Shown here piece by piece: positions 1 through 6,622 of a stretch of DNA of 15,028 bases. The notes under the pieces were generated by a model. It was not told where the DNA came from, made no database searches, and was given only the letters and a program-made list of their open reading frames with translations. The stretch is from Collinsella sp. (GTDB taxonomy: Bacteria; Actinomycetota; Coriobacteriia; Coriobacteriales; Coriobacteriaceae). The stretch covers positions 4,732 to 19,759 of the forward strand of contig JAHYYL010000039.1 of the NCBI GenBank assembly GCA_019424965.1, read 5' to 3'. Position 1 is the first letter of the stretch, and each line of letters opens with the position of its first letter. A program made the translations under genes and the position numbers.

Positions 1-1167
1 CACCTGAACGGAAGCATGGACGGAATCAGAGGGCAACTGGTCGCCCCAGCCACCGTAGAACCACGTAACGGTATCGCCGGCATGAATGGTGACATTGTCC
101 GCCGTGTAGTCGCTCGACTTGCCGTTGATGAACAGCTGCCAAGAGGTCGAATAATCGAGCGGCGTACCCAGCTCAACGCCGTTGTACTTAAGGCTCAGAA
201 TGAAGGAGCCCGCAACAACGGCGTCAATATCATTCGCCTCGAGCGCGACCTTCGTAAGGTCAAGTGCGTTCGAGCCGGACGTCACCACATACTGCGCGTT
301 ATCGACCCAAGTCTGAGTCTTGCCCTGGGCATCGCGACCAATGACGGTCACATTTGCGGCAACCTGGTCCTTAACGACAGGGGACGAGCTACCAGCCGTA
401 TAGGCAAACTCAATCTTCTGCCCCTGGGTGAGCTTGACGCTGCTCGCACCAACCGAGGAAGACGCGCCGTCGACAAACAGCTGCCAGTAGGCATAAGTCG
501 CCGGATCGAAGGCAAGCGTGCGGCCATCGCTCGGGGACGTGATGCTTTCGAGGTAGAAACCGTATGCCGTGTTCGGATCGTATTTCGCCTTAAAGCCCGT
601 CTTCTCCTGCAGCTTAACGAAGGCGTCCGCAGCCGTCGAGCCCTCGTCGAGCTTAAGCTGCGTAGGTGCCACCCAGGTCTGAGCCTTGCCGTCGGAATCG
701 GTGCCGATAATCGAGAACGAGACCTCAACTTGCTTCTTGGCGACATCGCCGGTTTCTGTCGGGTTCTCTGTCTGGACGGCAGCCGCGGCGGCAGATCCTG
801 CTTGGCCAGTGGGCGCCGTCGAAGACTGCTCGCTCGTGGCAGGGCTCTCCCCCGTCGCCGAGCCTTCGTCGCCAGTTGCTGCCTCTGTTGTGGCGGCACT
901 AGCCGCAGGCGCGCTCCCGGAATCCGAAACCTCGGCGCCGCTCTGCTCGGCAGCACCGTCCGCGGCACCCGTGCCCTCGCCCGGCGTCGCAGCCTGAGCC
1001 ACAGCCTCGGCAATGCCCTCGGCGCCCTCGGCCCACAGCTGAGCCGGCGTGGTGCCAAAGGCCATCGCGAAGGCCAGGAATGCCACCAGGCCGCGCTTAG
1101 CTACACCGCGCGCAATCGCGCCACGGCGATGCGAGACGCGCTGGCGCTCGTCCACAAACATATCCAT
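1..1167 (-). CDS. Secreted DUF4430-repeat protein, putative corrinoid-binding (3' end cut by window)
   Basis: The frame is open for 389 codons from the ATG at 1167 to the window edge, so the C-terminus is missing. Residues 1-47 form a long signal peptide: a basic n-region, the hydrophobic stretch LVAFLAFAMAFG and a likely cut near LWA-EG. Residues 48-140 are a low-complexity Ala/Gly/Ser/Thr/Glu linker. At least two related domains follow (about 147-245 and 270-375). Each starts with IGxDxxGKxQTWV and contains WQLFxxG; a third begins at the edge. This is the pattern of DUF4430, a fold related to the C-terminal domain of transcobalamin and intrinsic factor. The start at 1167 has AGGAG four bases upstream. 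An in-frame ATG at 1248 with a GGGGG-rich site is an alternative and would add 27 residues. The cobalamin riboswitch in the leader supports corrinoid capture at the cell surface. The family call is good; the ligand is inferred. Confidence 0.82.
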   Translation of the reverse strand, partial: MDMFVDERQRVSHRRGAIARGVAKRGLVAFLAFAMAFGTTPAQLWAEGAEGIAEAVAQAATPGEGTGAADGAAEQSGAEVSDSGSAPAASAATTEAATGDEGSATGESPATSEQSSTAPTGQAGSAAAAAVQTENPTETGDVAKKQVEVSFSIIGTDSDGKAQTWVAPTQLKLDEGSTAADAFVKLQEKTGFKAKYDPNTAYGFYLESITSPSDGRTLAFDPATYAYWQLFVDGASSSVGASSVKLTQGQKIEFAYTAGSSSPVVKDQVAANVTVIGRDAQGKTQTWVDNAQYVVTSGSNALDLTKVALEANDIDAVVAGSFILSLKYNGVELGTPLDYSTSWQLFINGKSSDYTADNVTIHAGDTVTWFYGGWGDQLPSDSVHASVQV

Positions 1168-1310
1168 TTGTCTCCTACTGTCTGTACTTGGAGCGTTGCC
1201 TTGAGGCTGCCCCACGTCATCGCGCATGTTGCGCTCGAGTTCCCCCATCGGGGTCCCCCTTCCCTCCAGAGCCCTATGCACACCGGCGGCATACGCCGCA
1301 GCCGCATGCA
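1168..1310 (-). promoter_or_regulatory. Leader between riboswitch and DUF4430 gene (putative expression platform)
   Basis: This segment separates the riboswitch aptamer from the start codon at 1167. It holds a GCGGC/GCCGC stem with a four-base loop (1286-1299), and then, around the alternative ATG at 1248, GGAGGG (1262-1267) and alternating G-runs and C-runs (GGGGGACCCC followed by GGGGG). The C-run could pair with either flanking G-run. No U-tract follows any hairpin, so control of translation or Rho-dependent control looks likelier than intrinsic termination. This is inference from sequence only. Confidence 0.4.
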
Positions 1311-1483
1311 AGATGGGAGGCGATCCGACTTAACCTTAACGACTCGGGCACGTCGTCCGATCTGCGACGCGAACATCCCGAGCCAAGAGGAATTACGGTT
1401 ACTGGTACAGCCGGGGACTTGCACCCCAATTCTCCCAAACGCGCAGGTAAACCGCGCATTCATGCGTCTCCGCACCACCATCT
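1311..1483 (-). promoter_or_regulatory. Cobalamin (B12) riboswitch
   Basis: Read on the minus strand, the closing stem P1 is AGATGG (1483-1478) pairing with CCATCT (1316-1311). The conserved core is GGGAGAATT, then GGGGTGCAAGTCCCC (1427-1413), then GGCTGTACCAGTAACCGTAA, which matches the GGUGnAAnUCC...GCUGUCCCGCnACnGUAA core of this class. The B12 box is AAGTCGGATCGCCTCCC (1331-1315). The span of 173 nt is normal for the class. It lies about 145 nt upstream of a DUF4430 gene on the same strand, a functionally sensible target. Which corrinoid it binds (adenosyl-, methyl- or aquocobalamin) cannot be told here. Confidence 0.86.
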
Positions 1484-1492
1484 AGGCCATCG

Positions 1493-1521
1493 ATTATTAC
1501 CGTCAAAATGGTATCACGCAA
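1493..1521 (-). promoter_or_regulatory. Candidate promoter for the riboswitch transcript
   Basis: The minus strand carries TTGCGT (1521-1516), a 17-base spacer and AATAAT (1498-1493). Initiation would fall near 1486, just 5' of the riboswitch P1 stem, which is where a riboswitch transcript should begin. The -35 match is weak and overlaps the U-tract of the preceding terminator. A competing TTGACG at 1506-1501 would start transcription inside P1. Confidence 0.35.
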
Positions 1522-1547
1522 AAGGGCCTCGCACGCAGGCGAAGCCC
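1519..1547 (-). terminator. Intrinsic terminator of the phasin-ABC1 kinase operon
   Basis: On the minus strand GGGCTTCGC (1547-1539) pairs with GCGAGGCCC (1532-1524): nine pairs with one G-U, a six-base loop, then TTTT. It lies about 50 bases past the stop of the ABC1 kinase gene and isolates that operon from the riboswitch transcript. Confidence 0.72.
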
Positions 1548-1598
1548 AAGGTAAAAGCTATTGTTTGCGATAGGAAAATGCGGTGACGGTCGCGGCCT

Positions 1599-3362
1599 CT
1601 AGTGCTTGCCGCCGTGACTGTTGAGCCAGATATTGCGGCCCAGCATAAGCGCCAGCACCAGTGCGCTGACGTAGCCCATAAAGCCAATGACTGGGATACC
1701 AAACACAACCGGCTCGATGCGCGCGTAGTACACCACCGACGAACCGATAAACAGGCCAGCAATCACAATTGCCATCGACATACGGTCGATAATTCCGCCC
1801 AGCTGTCGCAGCGCCTTATCGCTGCTCATGATCTGCGTGTTCACCTTAAGCTGGCCGCGCGTGAGCATGCGCGAAGCCAGGCCAAGATACTCGGCCGCCT
1901 CGAGCGAGCCCTTCGCCGCGCGATAGCTGCTCGCGGCAAGATCGCGCCCCATGTCGCGCACGCGCGCATAGGTGCTTTTCTCGTTTTTAATGTGCGTTTG
2001 GATGATCTGGATCATGTTGACGTTGGGCATGTACTCGGTCAGCAAACCCTCGAGCGTCACCATGCCGCGCGCGAACATCGTCACCACGCTCGGCAGCTCA
2101 ACGTCATTCTTACGCGCGAGGTTTAACAGCGAGGTCAAAAACTCGCCGATATCCAGATCCTTCAGGTCGAGGCCCGCAAAGTCTGCGACGATAAAGTCCA
2201 AATCGGACAAAAAGGCCGAATGATCGAGCTCTGCCGAATCGCCACGCGTCACGGCGAAGCGCATGAGCGAATCCTTGAGCATGGGCACGTCACCCTCGGC
2301 CACGGCGAAAATCATGTCCTTGACGATACCGCGATCGTGACTCGACATGCGTCCGACCATGCCCAAGTCGATAAAGTAAACGATGCCGTCCTTGAGAATA
2401 ATGTTTCCCGCATGCGGGTCGGCATGGAAAAAGCCGTCATCGAGCACCTGCGTCGAGTAGTCCTCGACGATTGCGGCACCGATCTTTTCCAAGTCATAGC
2501 CCTCGGCCACCAAGCGTTCAGGATCGGCGATCGAAATGCCGTCGACGTAGTCCATAACCACCACGTGCTCGGTGCACAGGTCCAGATAGGATTTAGGGCA
2601 CGTCACGCCATGAACACTCTTATGGAACTCGTAGAAGTCGTTGAGGTTTTTGGCCTCGGCCAAAAAGTTGGTCTCCTCGCGAAACGAGGTCCACAACTCC
2701 TCGACTACGCCGTGCAGGTCAACGAATTGATCGGTGTTGACGAACTTGGAAACGATACGCACCACCGAGCGGATGATATCGATGTCCTGTGCCATAACCT
2801 GCTGCGCACCGGGGCGCTGCACCTTGACGGCCACGTCCTCGCCCGTCACCAGACGAGCGCGGTGCACCTGCGCGAGCGATGCGCTACCAAGCGGATTGGG
2901 GTCGATCGCATCGAACATCTCTCCCAGGCGCAGGCCGTATTCTTCTTCCAGACAACTGAGTACGACCTCGTACGGCACCGGCTCCACGTCGGAGCGCAGA
3001 CGACGCAGCTCGTCGCAAAACCGCTGCGGCAGAATCTCGGACCGGTTGGCCAGAATCTGCCCCATCTTGACGAACATGGGGCCGAGTTCCTCGAGCAGGC
3101 GGCGCAAACGAACCGGCGTGAGGTTATCCCACACGCGATACTTTTTGATCAGGCGAACGATCTGACCGATGCGTTCGCGGCGGCCCGCCGGCGTGAGCTG
3201 GTATTCCTCGTCCGGCGCCATCGCGTCGGGCTCCTCGGGGACCATATCGACAGCGCGCGGCTTCTTGCGAGCACCCGAGACGGCGGCATCGACCTCGTCG
3301 ACAACCGCCGCCTCGTCACACAAGGGATCTTGATTGTTGTAATCGGTGGTGGAATCTGCCAT
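1599..3362 (-). CDS. AarF/UbiB-family ABC1 atypical kinase
   Basis: The 587-residue protein has the hallmarks of the ABC1/UbiB atypical kinase-like family: a KxGQ motif (K99-Q102, within FVKMGQILANRSEILP), the Ala-rich nucleotide loop GSASLAQVHRA (159-169), the VAVK lysine (K180), the catalytic HADPHAGN loop (313-320) and a metal-binding IDLG (331-334) in place of DFG. Residues 1-60 are an acidic variable extension. The C-terminus (about 525-580) has two hydrophobic segments, so the protein is probably anchored in the membrane. Family members act as ATPases or lipid-directed kinase-like proteins that support isoprenoid quinone synthesis. In an anaerobe without ubiquinone, menaquinone or another lipid is a likelier client, but the substrate is unknown. 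It starts 8 bases after the phasin-like gene, so the two are probably co-transcribed. Confidence 0.93.
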   Translation of the reverse strand: MADSTTDYNNQDPLCDEAAVVDEVDAAVSGARKKPRAVDMVPEEPDAMAPDEEYQLTPAGRRERIGQIVRLIKKYRVWDNLTPVRLRRLLEELGPMFVKMGQILANRSEILPQRFCDELRRLRSDVEPVPYEVVLSCLEEEYGLRLGEMFDAIDPNPLGSASLAQVHRARLVTGEDVAVKVQRPGAQQVMAQDIDIIRSVVRIVSKFVNTDQFVDLHGVVEELWTSFREETNFLAEAKNLNDFYEFHKSVHGVTCPKSYLDLCTEHVVVMDYVDGISIADPERLVAEGYDLEKIGAAIVEDYSTQVLDDGFFHADPHAGNIILKDGIVYFIDLGMVGRMSSHDRGIVKDMIFAVAEGDVPMLKDSLMRFAVTRGDSAELDHSAFLSDLDFIVADFAGLDLKDLDIGEFLTSLLNLARKNDVELPSVVTMFARGMVTLEGLLTEYMPNVNMIQIIQTHIKNEKSTYARVRDMGRDLAASSYRAAKGSLEAAEYLGLASRMLTRGQLKVNTQIMSSDKALRQLGGIIDRMSMAIVIAGLFIGSSVVYYARIEPVVFGIPVIGFMGYVSALVLALMLGRNIWLNSHGGKH

Positions 3363-3370
3363 CTGCGCTA

Positions 3371-3787
3371 CTACTCGGCCTCTTCGGCGTCCCCTGCGTC
3401 GTCGGGCTCAACAGACTCGACGGGCACCGAGGTCACGTTGTCCTCGACCGAATCGACGATATCGCGCACATGGGCCAGGAAGGCCGTGCGCTCGGGGGCG
3501 GTCATAACGCGGACGCGGGCCAGGATGAGCTCGTCGAGCACGCGCTGTGCCGCAGTCTCACCCTGCATGCCCAGGCGCTCGGTCAGGTCGGAGATGGTGC
3601 CACCGGCCTGCTCGAACATGTCGGACACACTGCGGGCGATATCGGGGGTGGCGGTGTCCTTGCGCACCTGCTCGCCCTTGGTATTAAGGTCGTCGAGAAC
3701 CTTCTTGCTGCCCTCGACGGCAACGGCGGCGGCGCCGAAGCCCACGTTGATGGCGCCGTTAACGAGCTGATCGAGTTTCATAACCAT
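3371..3787 (-). CDS. Phasin-like protein
   Basis: A 138-residue protein beginning MVMKLDQLVNGAINVG. A short hydrophobic N-terminal stretch is followed by long amphipathic helices rich in Lys, Glu and Ala (about 20-110) and an acidic tail ending DDAGDAEEAE. This resembles the phasin or phasin-like helical proteins often found beside ABC1 kinase genes. The start at 3787 is chosen because GGAG lies six bases upstream; a TTG at 3799 would overlap that site, and the ATG at 3781 is the other option. The gene overlaps nothing and leads directly into the ABC1 kinase gene (8-base gap). A polyhydroxyalkanoate-granule role is not supported by any neighbour. A helical partner or membrane adaptor for the kinase is equally possible. 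Confidence 0.72.
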   Translation of the reverse strand: MVMKLDQLVNGAINVGFGAAAVAVEGSKKVLDDLNTKGEQVRKDTATPDIARSVSDMFEQAGGTISDLTERLGMQGETAAQRVLDELILARVRVMTAPERTAFLAHVRDIVDSVEDNVTSVPVESVEPDDAGDAEEAE

Positions 3788-3886
3788 GGTTGTCTCCAAT
3801 CACAAACAACTGCATTGGCGTTCTTGTACCCAAGATTGAGTGAAAGCGACAAAGCGTTTTAGCGCTATTCGATCGACGGGAAATCC

Positions 3887-5410
3887 CTATCTCACGTTGT
3901 CGTTCATCGCGAAAGAGTTCTTCATGGCGCAGCTCGTGGTGTAGAGCACCTTGCCCAGTAGAGCATCAGTCTCTACGCGAACACGCTCGGCAAACTCCTC
4001 GTTGGCGCGTGCAAGCTCGGCAGGCACCTCGGCCTCGGGCAGAACGGCTACGGCAGCGTCGACGTCATGAATCTGCTTGTGGCCCATGCCGCCGACCTTC
4101 TCCTGATAATCCTCGACCGCGCGACCGCACTCATGGAAGCGAACATCGGCCAGGGCGCCGATCAGGCGGTTGGCCCAGTAGAAGTTTTCGGACGTTACGC
4201 GAGCCTGCGTGTCGGCATAGTACTCGGGCATGGTCTCGACGTTGGCGTACAGCGGAACTAGCGCGTTAAACGAGTTGGAACCAAAGGCCATCCACTGCAC
4301 GGCGCGGTAGGCCGGCTGCGCATAGGGACGCAGCTGCAGTACGGCGAGTTGGCTGTTGCGGTTGATGCCGATGGGGCGATAAGCGCCACGCGTGGCGGGC
4401 GTGCCCTTGCTGCCGTAGCAGTCGTACTCCGTGCCCTGGTAGTGGCTCGAGAGTACGTACTTGATGTCCTCGATGGTCACCTTGCGCTCGGGCACGCGGC
4501 TCCAGGGGATGTCGTCGCTCTCGGGCGTGTAGTCGGCGTCGGGGCCGTCCCACACGTCGCTGGGGTTGAGGCAGCGCTGCATGTACCAGGCGCGCGGCGT
4601 GTTGTAGACATGATCGCTGTCTCTGTGAGAGCCAAAGGCTTCGCGCGGGTTAAAGATCGCAGCCGGGCCGTCGCCATCGACGCCCAGCGTCAGGTCCAGA
4701 TGCCACTCGGCCATCCAGGCACGCAGGTCGGCGGAGCACATGTGGTCGGCCTGGGCGCCCTCGGCGTCATCCAGGTCAAAGCTGTCGATACCCAGCTGGT
4801 TGGGCATGGTCACATAGGCGTCATCGGGCACGCGCTTGGCGATCCAGTGGTGACCGCCGATGGTCTCGAGCCACCAGATCTCGTCCACGTCGCTAAAGGC
4901 GATGCCGTTGTTCTCGTAGGTGCCATAGCGCTCAAGCAGGTCACCCAGAATGCGTACGCCGTCGCGGGCGGATTTGGCATATGGCAGCACCAGGGTCACC
5001 ATGTCCTCCTCGCCCAGACCGCCGGGCTGCGCCGGAACATAGCCGTCCTCGTCCTCGTTGCCCTTGGCGGGCACGTAGTCGACGAGCGGGTCGGCGCCGC
5101 GAACGCGCTCGTTGGTGGTGAGCGTCTCGGTTGCGGACATGCCCACATTGAGCTCGTTGAAACCGGCCTCGGCCCAGATGCCGTGGCCCGGGACAACATC
5201 GGGGACGCTCGTGTAGCGCATGGGGTTATCGGGCAGTTCAACGGTCAGGTGACTCAGGACGCTCGTGTAGACGCGCGGCTGCTCGTCGGGATGCACCACG
5301 CGCATACGCTTGGGCTCAAACACCCCGTTGGACGAGTCCTCGTTGCGGGCAACCAACGTCGACCCGTCGTAGCTCGCGTTCTTACCAACCAAAATCGTTG
5401 TGCACGGCAT
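3887..5410 (-). CDS. Family C69 dipeptidase (PepD-like)
   Basis: 507 residues beginning MPCTTILVGKNASYDGSTLV, the N-terminal signature of C69 (U34) dipeptidases. In this Ntn-hydrolase family an N-terminal Cys becomes the nucleophile after removal of a short leader; here that is Cys3. The conserved DGS and ARNED that follow fit, and the length is normal (about 470-510). AAGGAGG sits six bases before the ATG at 5410 and directly abuts an upstream in-frame ATG at 5416, so 5410 is the real start. No signal peptide is seen, so it is a cytosolic enzyme that hydrolyses dipeptides with broad specificity, fitting a peptide-fermenting gut anaerobe. A possible -10 (TACACT, minus strand 5452-5447) lies just upstream. 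The inverted-repeat block further upstream could influence its transcription. Confidence 0.92.
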   Translation of the reverse strand: MPCTTILVGKNASYDGSTLVARNEDSSNGVFEPKRMRVVHPDEQPRVYTSVLSHLTVELPDNPMRYTSVPDVVPGHGIWAEAGFNELNVGMSATETLTTNERVRGADPLVDYVPAKGNEDEDGYVPAQPGGLGEEDMVTLVLPYAKSARDGVRILGDLLERYGTYENNGIAFSDVDEIWWLETIGGHHWIAKRVPDDAYVTMPNQLGIDSFDLDDAEGAQADHMCSADLRAWMAEWHLDLTLGVDGDGPAAIFNPREAFGSHRDSDHVYNTPRAWYMQRCLNPSDVWDGPDADYTPESDDIPWSRVPERKVTIEDIKYVLSSHYQGTEYDCYGSKGTPATRGAYRPIGINRNSQLAVLQLRPYAQPAYRAVQWMAFGSNSFNALVPLYANVETMPEYYADTQARVTSENFYWANRLIGALADVRFHECGRAVEDYQEKVGGMGHKQIHDVDAAVAVLPEAEVPAELARANEEFAERVRVETDALLGKVLYTTSCAMKNSFAMNDNVR

Positions 5411-5492
5411 GCGCATCCTCCTTGAGCGAAGAAATCAAACGATAACAGTGTATCGCTTCGGCGCAGAAAGGACGAAACCACGGCGCTGGCAA

Positions 5493-5534
5493 CCCCTGTG
5501 GACAAAAAATGCCAAATATGAGTACTGTTGCCAA
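5493..5534 (+). repeat. Left arm of the 41-bp inverted repeat
   Basis: The core 5498-5528 is exactly the reverse complement of 5697-5727. It starts GTGGACAAAAAATGCC and ends AGTACTGT. The outer CCCC is shared with a one-base indel, and CCAA is shared on the inner side. A weaker match (CCAAnnTAGTnACAnnnATTTT) extends further inward in both arms to about 5551. Confidence 0.9.
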
Positions 5535-5551
5535 GATAGTCACATATATTT

Positions 5552-5613
5552 TAGGTCAAATAGGCTCTCTAACGATATTTAGTATCGATAGAGAGCCTAT
5601 TTTATTGGACCTA
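5552..5613. repeat. Central palindromic hairpin
   Basis: AAATAGGCTCTCTA (5558-5571) pairs fully with TAGAGAGCCTATTT (5589-5602). After one A-A mismatch, CGATA (5573-5577) pairs with TATCG (5583-5587) around the loop TTTAG. Outside, TAGGTC (5552-5557) pairs with GACCTA (5608-5613) across a five-base bulge. In total about 25 pairs can form on either strand. It could act as a bidirectional terminator for folD transcripts, but it lacks a classic U-tract. Confidence 0.88.
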
Positions 5614-5690
5614 TGAGGAATTACATCATCTAATTTTTGAACAAATGTAGACTTTCGACACCCATACGTAGCAAAATTGCTGTTACTAAA

Positions 5691-5731
5691 TTGGTGACAG
5701 TACTCATATTTGGCATTTTTTGTCCACGGGG
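5691..5731 (-). repeat. Right arm of the 41-bp inverted repeat
   Basis: The inverted partner of 5493-5534, with its perfect core at 5697-5727. Its outer end (GGGG, 5728-5731) lies 34 bases before the folD stop codon. The 156 bases between the two arms include the central hairpin, placed slightly left of centre. Confidence 0.9.
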
Positions 5732-5765
5732 TATAGAGCTAACCCCCTCAAACAGCCCAAACCGC

Positions 5766-6620
5766 CTATTTCGATGCGCGCTCGGCCGCCTCGATCACGT
5801 GTTTGGCGAGGATCGCCGTCGTCACAGCGCCCACGCCGCCCGGCACGGGCGTGATGGCGTTAACGACCGGCTCCGCAGCATCAGAATCGACGTCACCCAC
5901 CAGCTTGCCAGCGGCCTCGTCCCAATTAATGCCAACATCGATGATCGTCTGGCCCTCGCGAACCGCATCCACGCCAATCGTACGCGCGCGTCCAACGGCG
6001 GCAACCACAATGTCGGCAGCACGGCACTCGGCAGCAAGGTCGCGCGTATGCGTATGGCACGTCGTCACGGTCGCATTGCGCGCCGTAAGCATGGCGGCAA
6101 CAGGACGCCCGATCACCAGCGAGCGCCCGACCACAGCAACCTTAGCTCCATCCAGCTCAACGCCGTAATGATCCAGCAAAGCAAGCACGGCTTCGGCTGT
6201 GCAGGGGGCAAAACCCTCGCCGCGCCCCGAAAGCGTGGTGAGCAGCGAAGCCGGCGTCATGGAGTCAACGTCCTTGGCAGGATCGAGTGCCGCGGCAACC
6301 GCATCCTCGTCAAGGCCGGCGGGCAGCGGGCGGAACATCAGGCAGCCATGAACAGACGAATCGGTATTGATGTCCTCGATGGCCGCCAACAGCTCGTCCT
6401 GCGAAACATCGGCGGGAAGCAAAACGCGGCGAGCCTCAATGCCAACCTTTTCGCAGCGCTTGAGCGCACCGCGCTCGTAGGATAGGTCGTCCTCGCGTTC
6501 ACCCACGCGCACGATAGCCAGCGTCGGCACAACGCCGCGCTCGCGCAAAGCCACGCAGCGAGCAGTAAGTTCCTCAGTCAAAGCGCGAGCAACGGGGGCA
6601 CCCTTCAGCAGTTCAGCCAT
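5766..6620 (-). CDS. folD: FolD-family methylene-tetrahydrofolate dehydrogenase (cyclohydrolase residues replaced)
   Basis: 284 residues, the usual FolD length, starting MAELLKGAPVARAL. The ATG at 6620 is chosen because GAGGGG precedes it and upstream codons encode only an Arg-rich shadow of the neighbouring gene. The NAD(P)-binding region reads VAVVGRSLVIGRPVAAML (161-178) followed by ATVTTCHTHT, which is typical. The catalytic region is unusual. Standard FolD has YxxxKxK; here it is Y48-ERGA-LK54, so Ala52 replaces the catalytic Lys. The usual VQLPLP reads MFRPLP (95-100), so Phe96 replaces the catalytic Gln. KDVDS (116-120) keeps the Asp. In human MTHFD1 the matching Lys is required for cyclohydrolase but not for dehydrogenase activity, so this protein may be dehydrogenase only. 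It begins 2 bases after fchA ends. Confidence 0.92.
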   Translation of the reverse strand: MAELLKGAPVARALTEELTARCVALRERGVVPTLAIVRVGEREDDLSYERGALKRCEKVGIEARRVLLPADVSQDELLAAIEDINTDSSVHGCLMFRPLPAGLDEDAVAAALDPAKDVDSMTPASLLTTLSGRGEGFAPCTAEAVLALLDHYGVELDGAKVAVVGRSLVIGRPVAAMLTARNATVTTCHTHTRDLAAECRAADIVVAAVGRARTIGVDAVREGQTIIDVGINWDEAAGKLVGDVDSDAAEPVVNAITPVPGGVGAVTTAILAKHVIEAAERASK

Positions 6621-6622
6621 GG

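Larger units (their letters stand above)
5493..5731. mobile_element. MITE-like nested inverted-repeat element (or invertible segment)
   Basis: A 239-bp AT-rich block whose two ends are inverted copies of one sequence (perfect over 31 bases, near-perfect over about 41) and whose middle carries a 62-base near-perfect hairpin. It encodes no protein. This architecture suits a miniature inverted-repeat element mobilised in trans, or a recombinase-invertible segment. No target-site duplication was firmly identified and no transposase or recombinase lies in the window, so the class is uncertain. Confidence 0.45.
5411..5765. other. Gene-free region between folD and the dipeptidase gene
   Basis: 355 bases without a credible gene. 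Positions 5411-5490 hold the dipeptidase ribosome binding site and probable promoter. Positions 5493-5731 hold the nested inverted-repeat block described separately. Positions 5732-5765 are a short tail after the folD stop, with no clear terminator. The block is markedly richer in A and T than the genes on both sides. Confidence 0.7.

Noticed and set aside
16..1485. Long plus-strand open frame of 489 codons
   Set aside because: It is antisense to the DUF4430 gene and runs across the riboswitch. It is very rich in Arg and lacks a ribosome site or domain pattern, as expected for a shadow frame in high-GC DNA.
2220..3770. Plus-strand open frame of 516 codons
   Set aside because: It is antisense to the ABC1 kinase and phasin-like genes, whose motifs are complete. 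Its product is rich in His and Arg with no recognisable fold.
3788..3886. Possible terminator AGCG-CTAAAA-CGCTTT after the dipeptidase gene
   Set aside because: The stem is only four pairs with a short T-run. It is too weak to call, so read-through into the phasin-like operon cannot be excluded.
4349..5425. Plus-strand open frame of 358 codons
   Set aside because: It is antisense to the C69 dipeptidase, rich in Val, Ala and Gly from the complement of its codons, and has no ribosome site.
5400..5582. Plus-strand 60-codon frame across the left inverted-repeat arm
   Set aside because: It begins inside the dipeptidase start region, has no ribosome site and ends in the central hairpin, so it is a chance frame.
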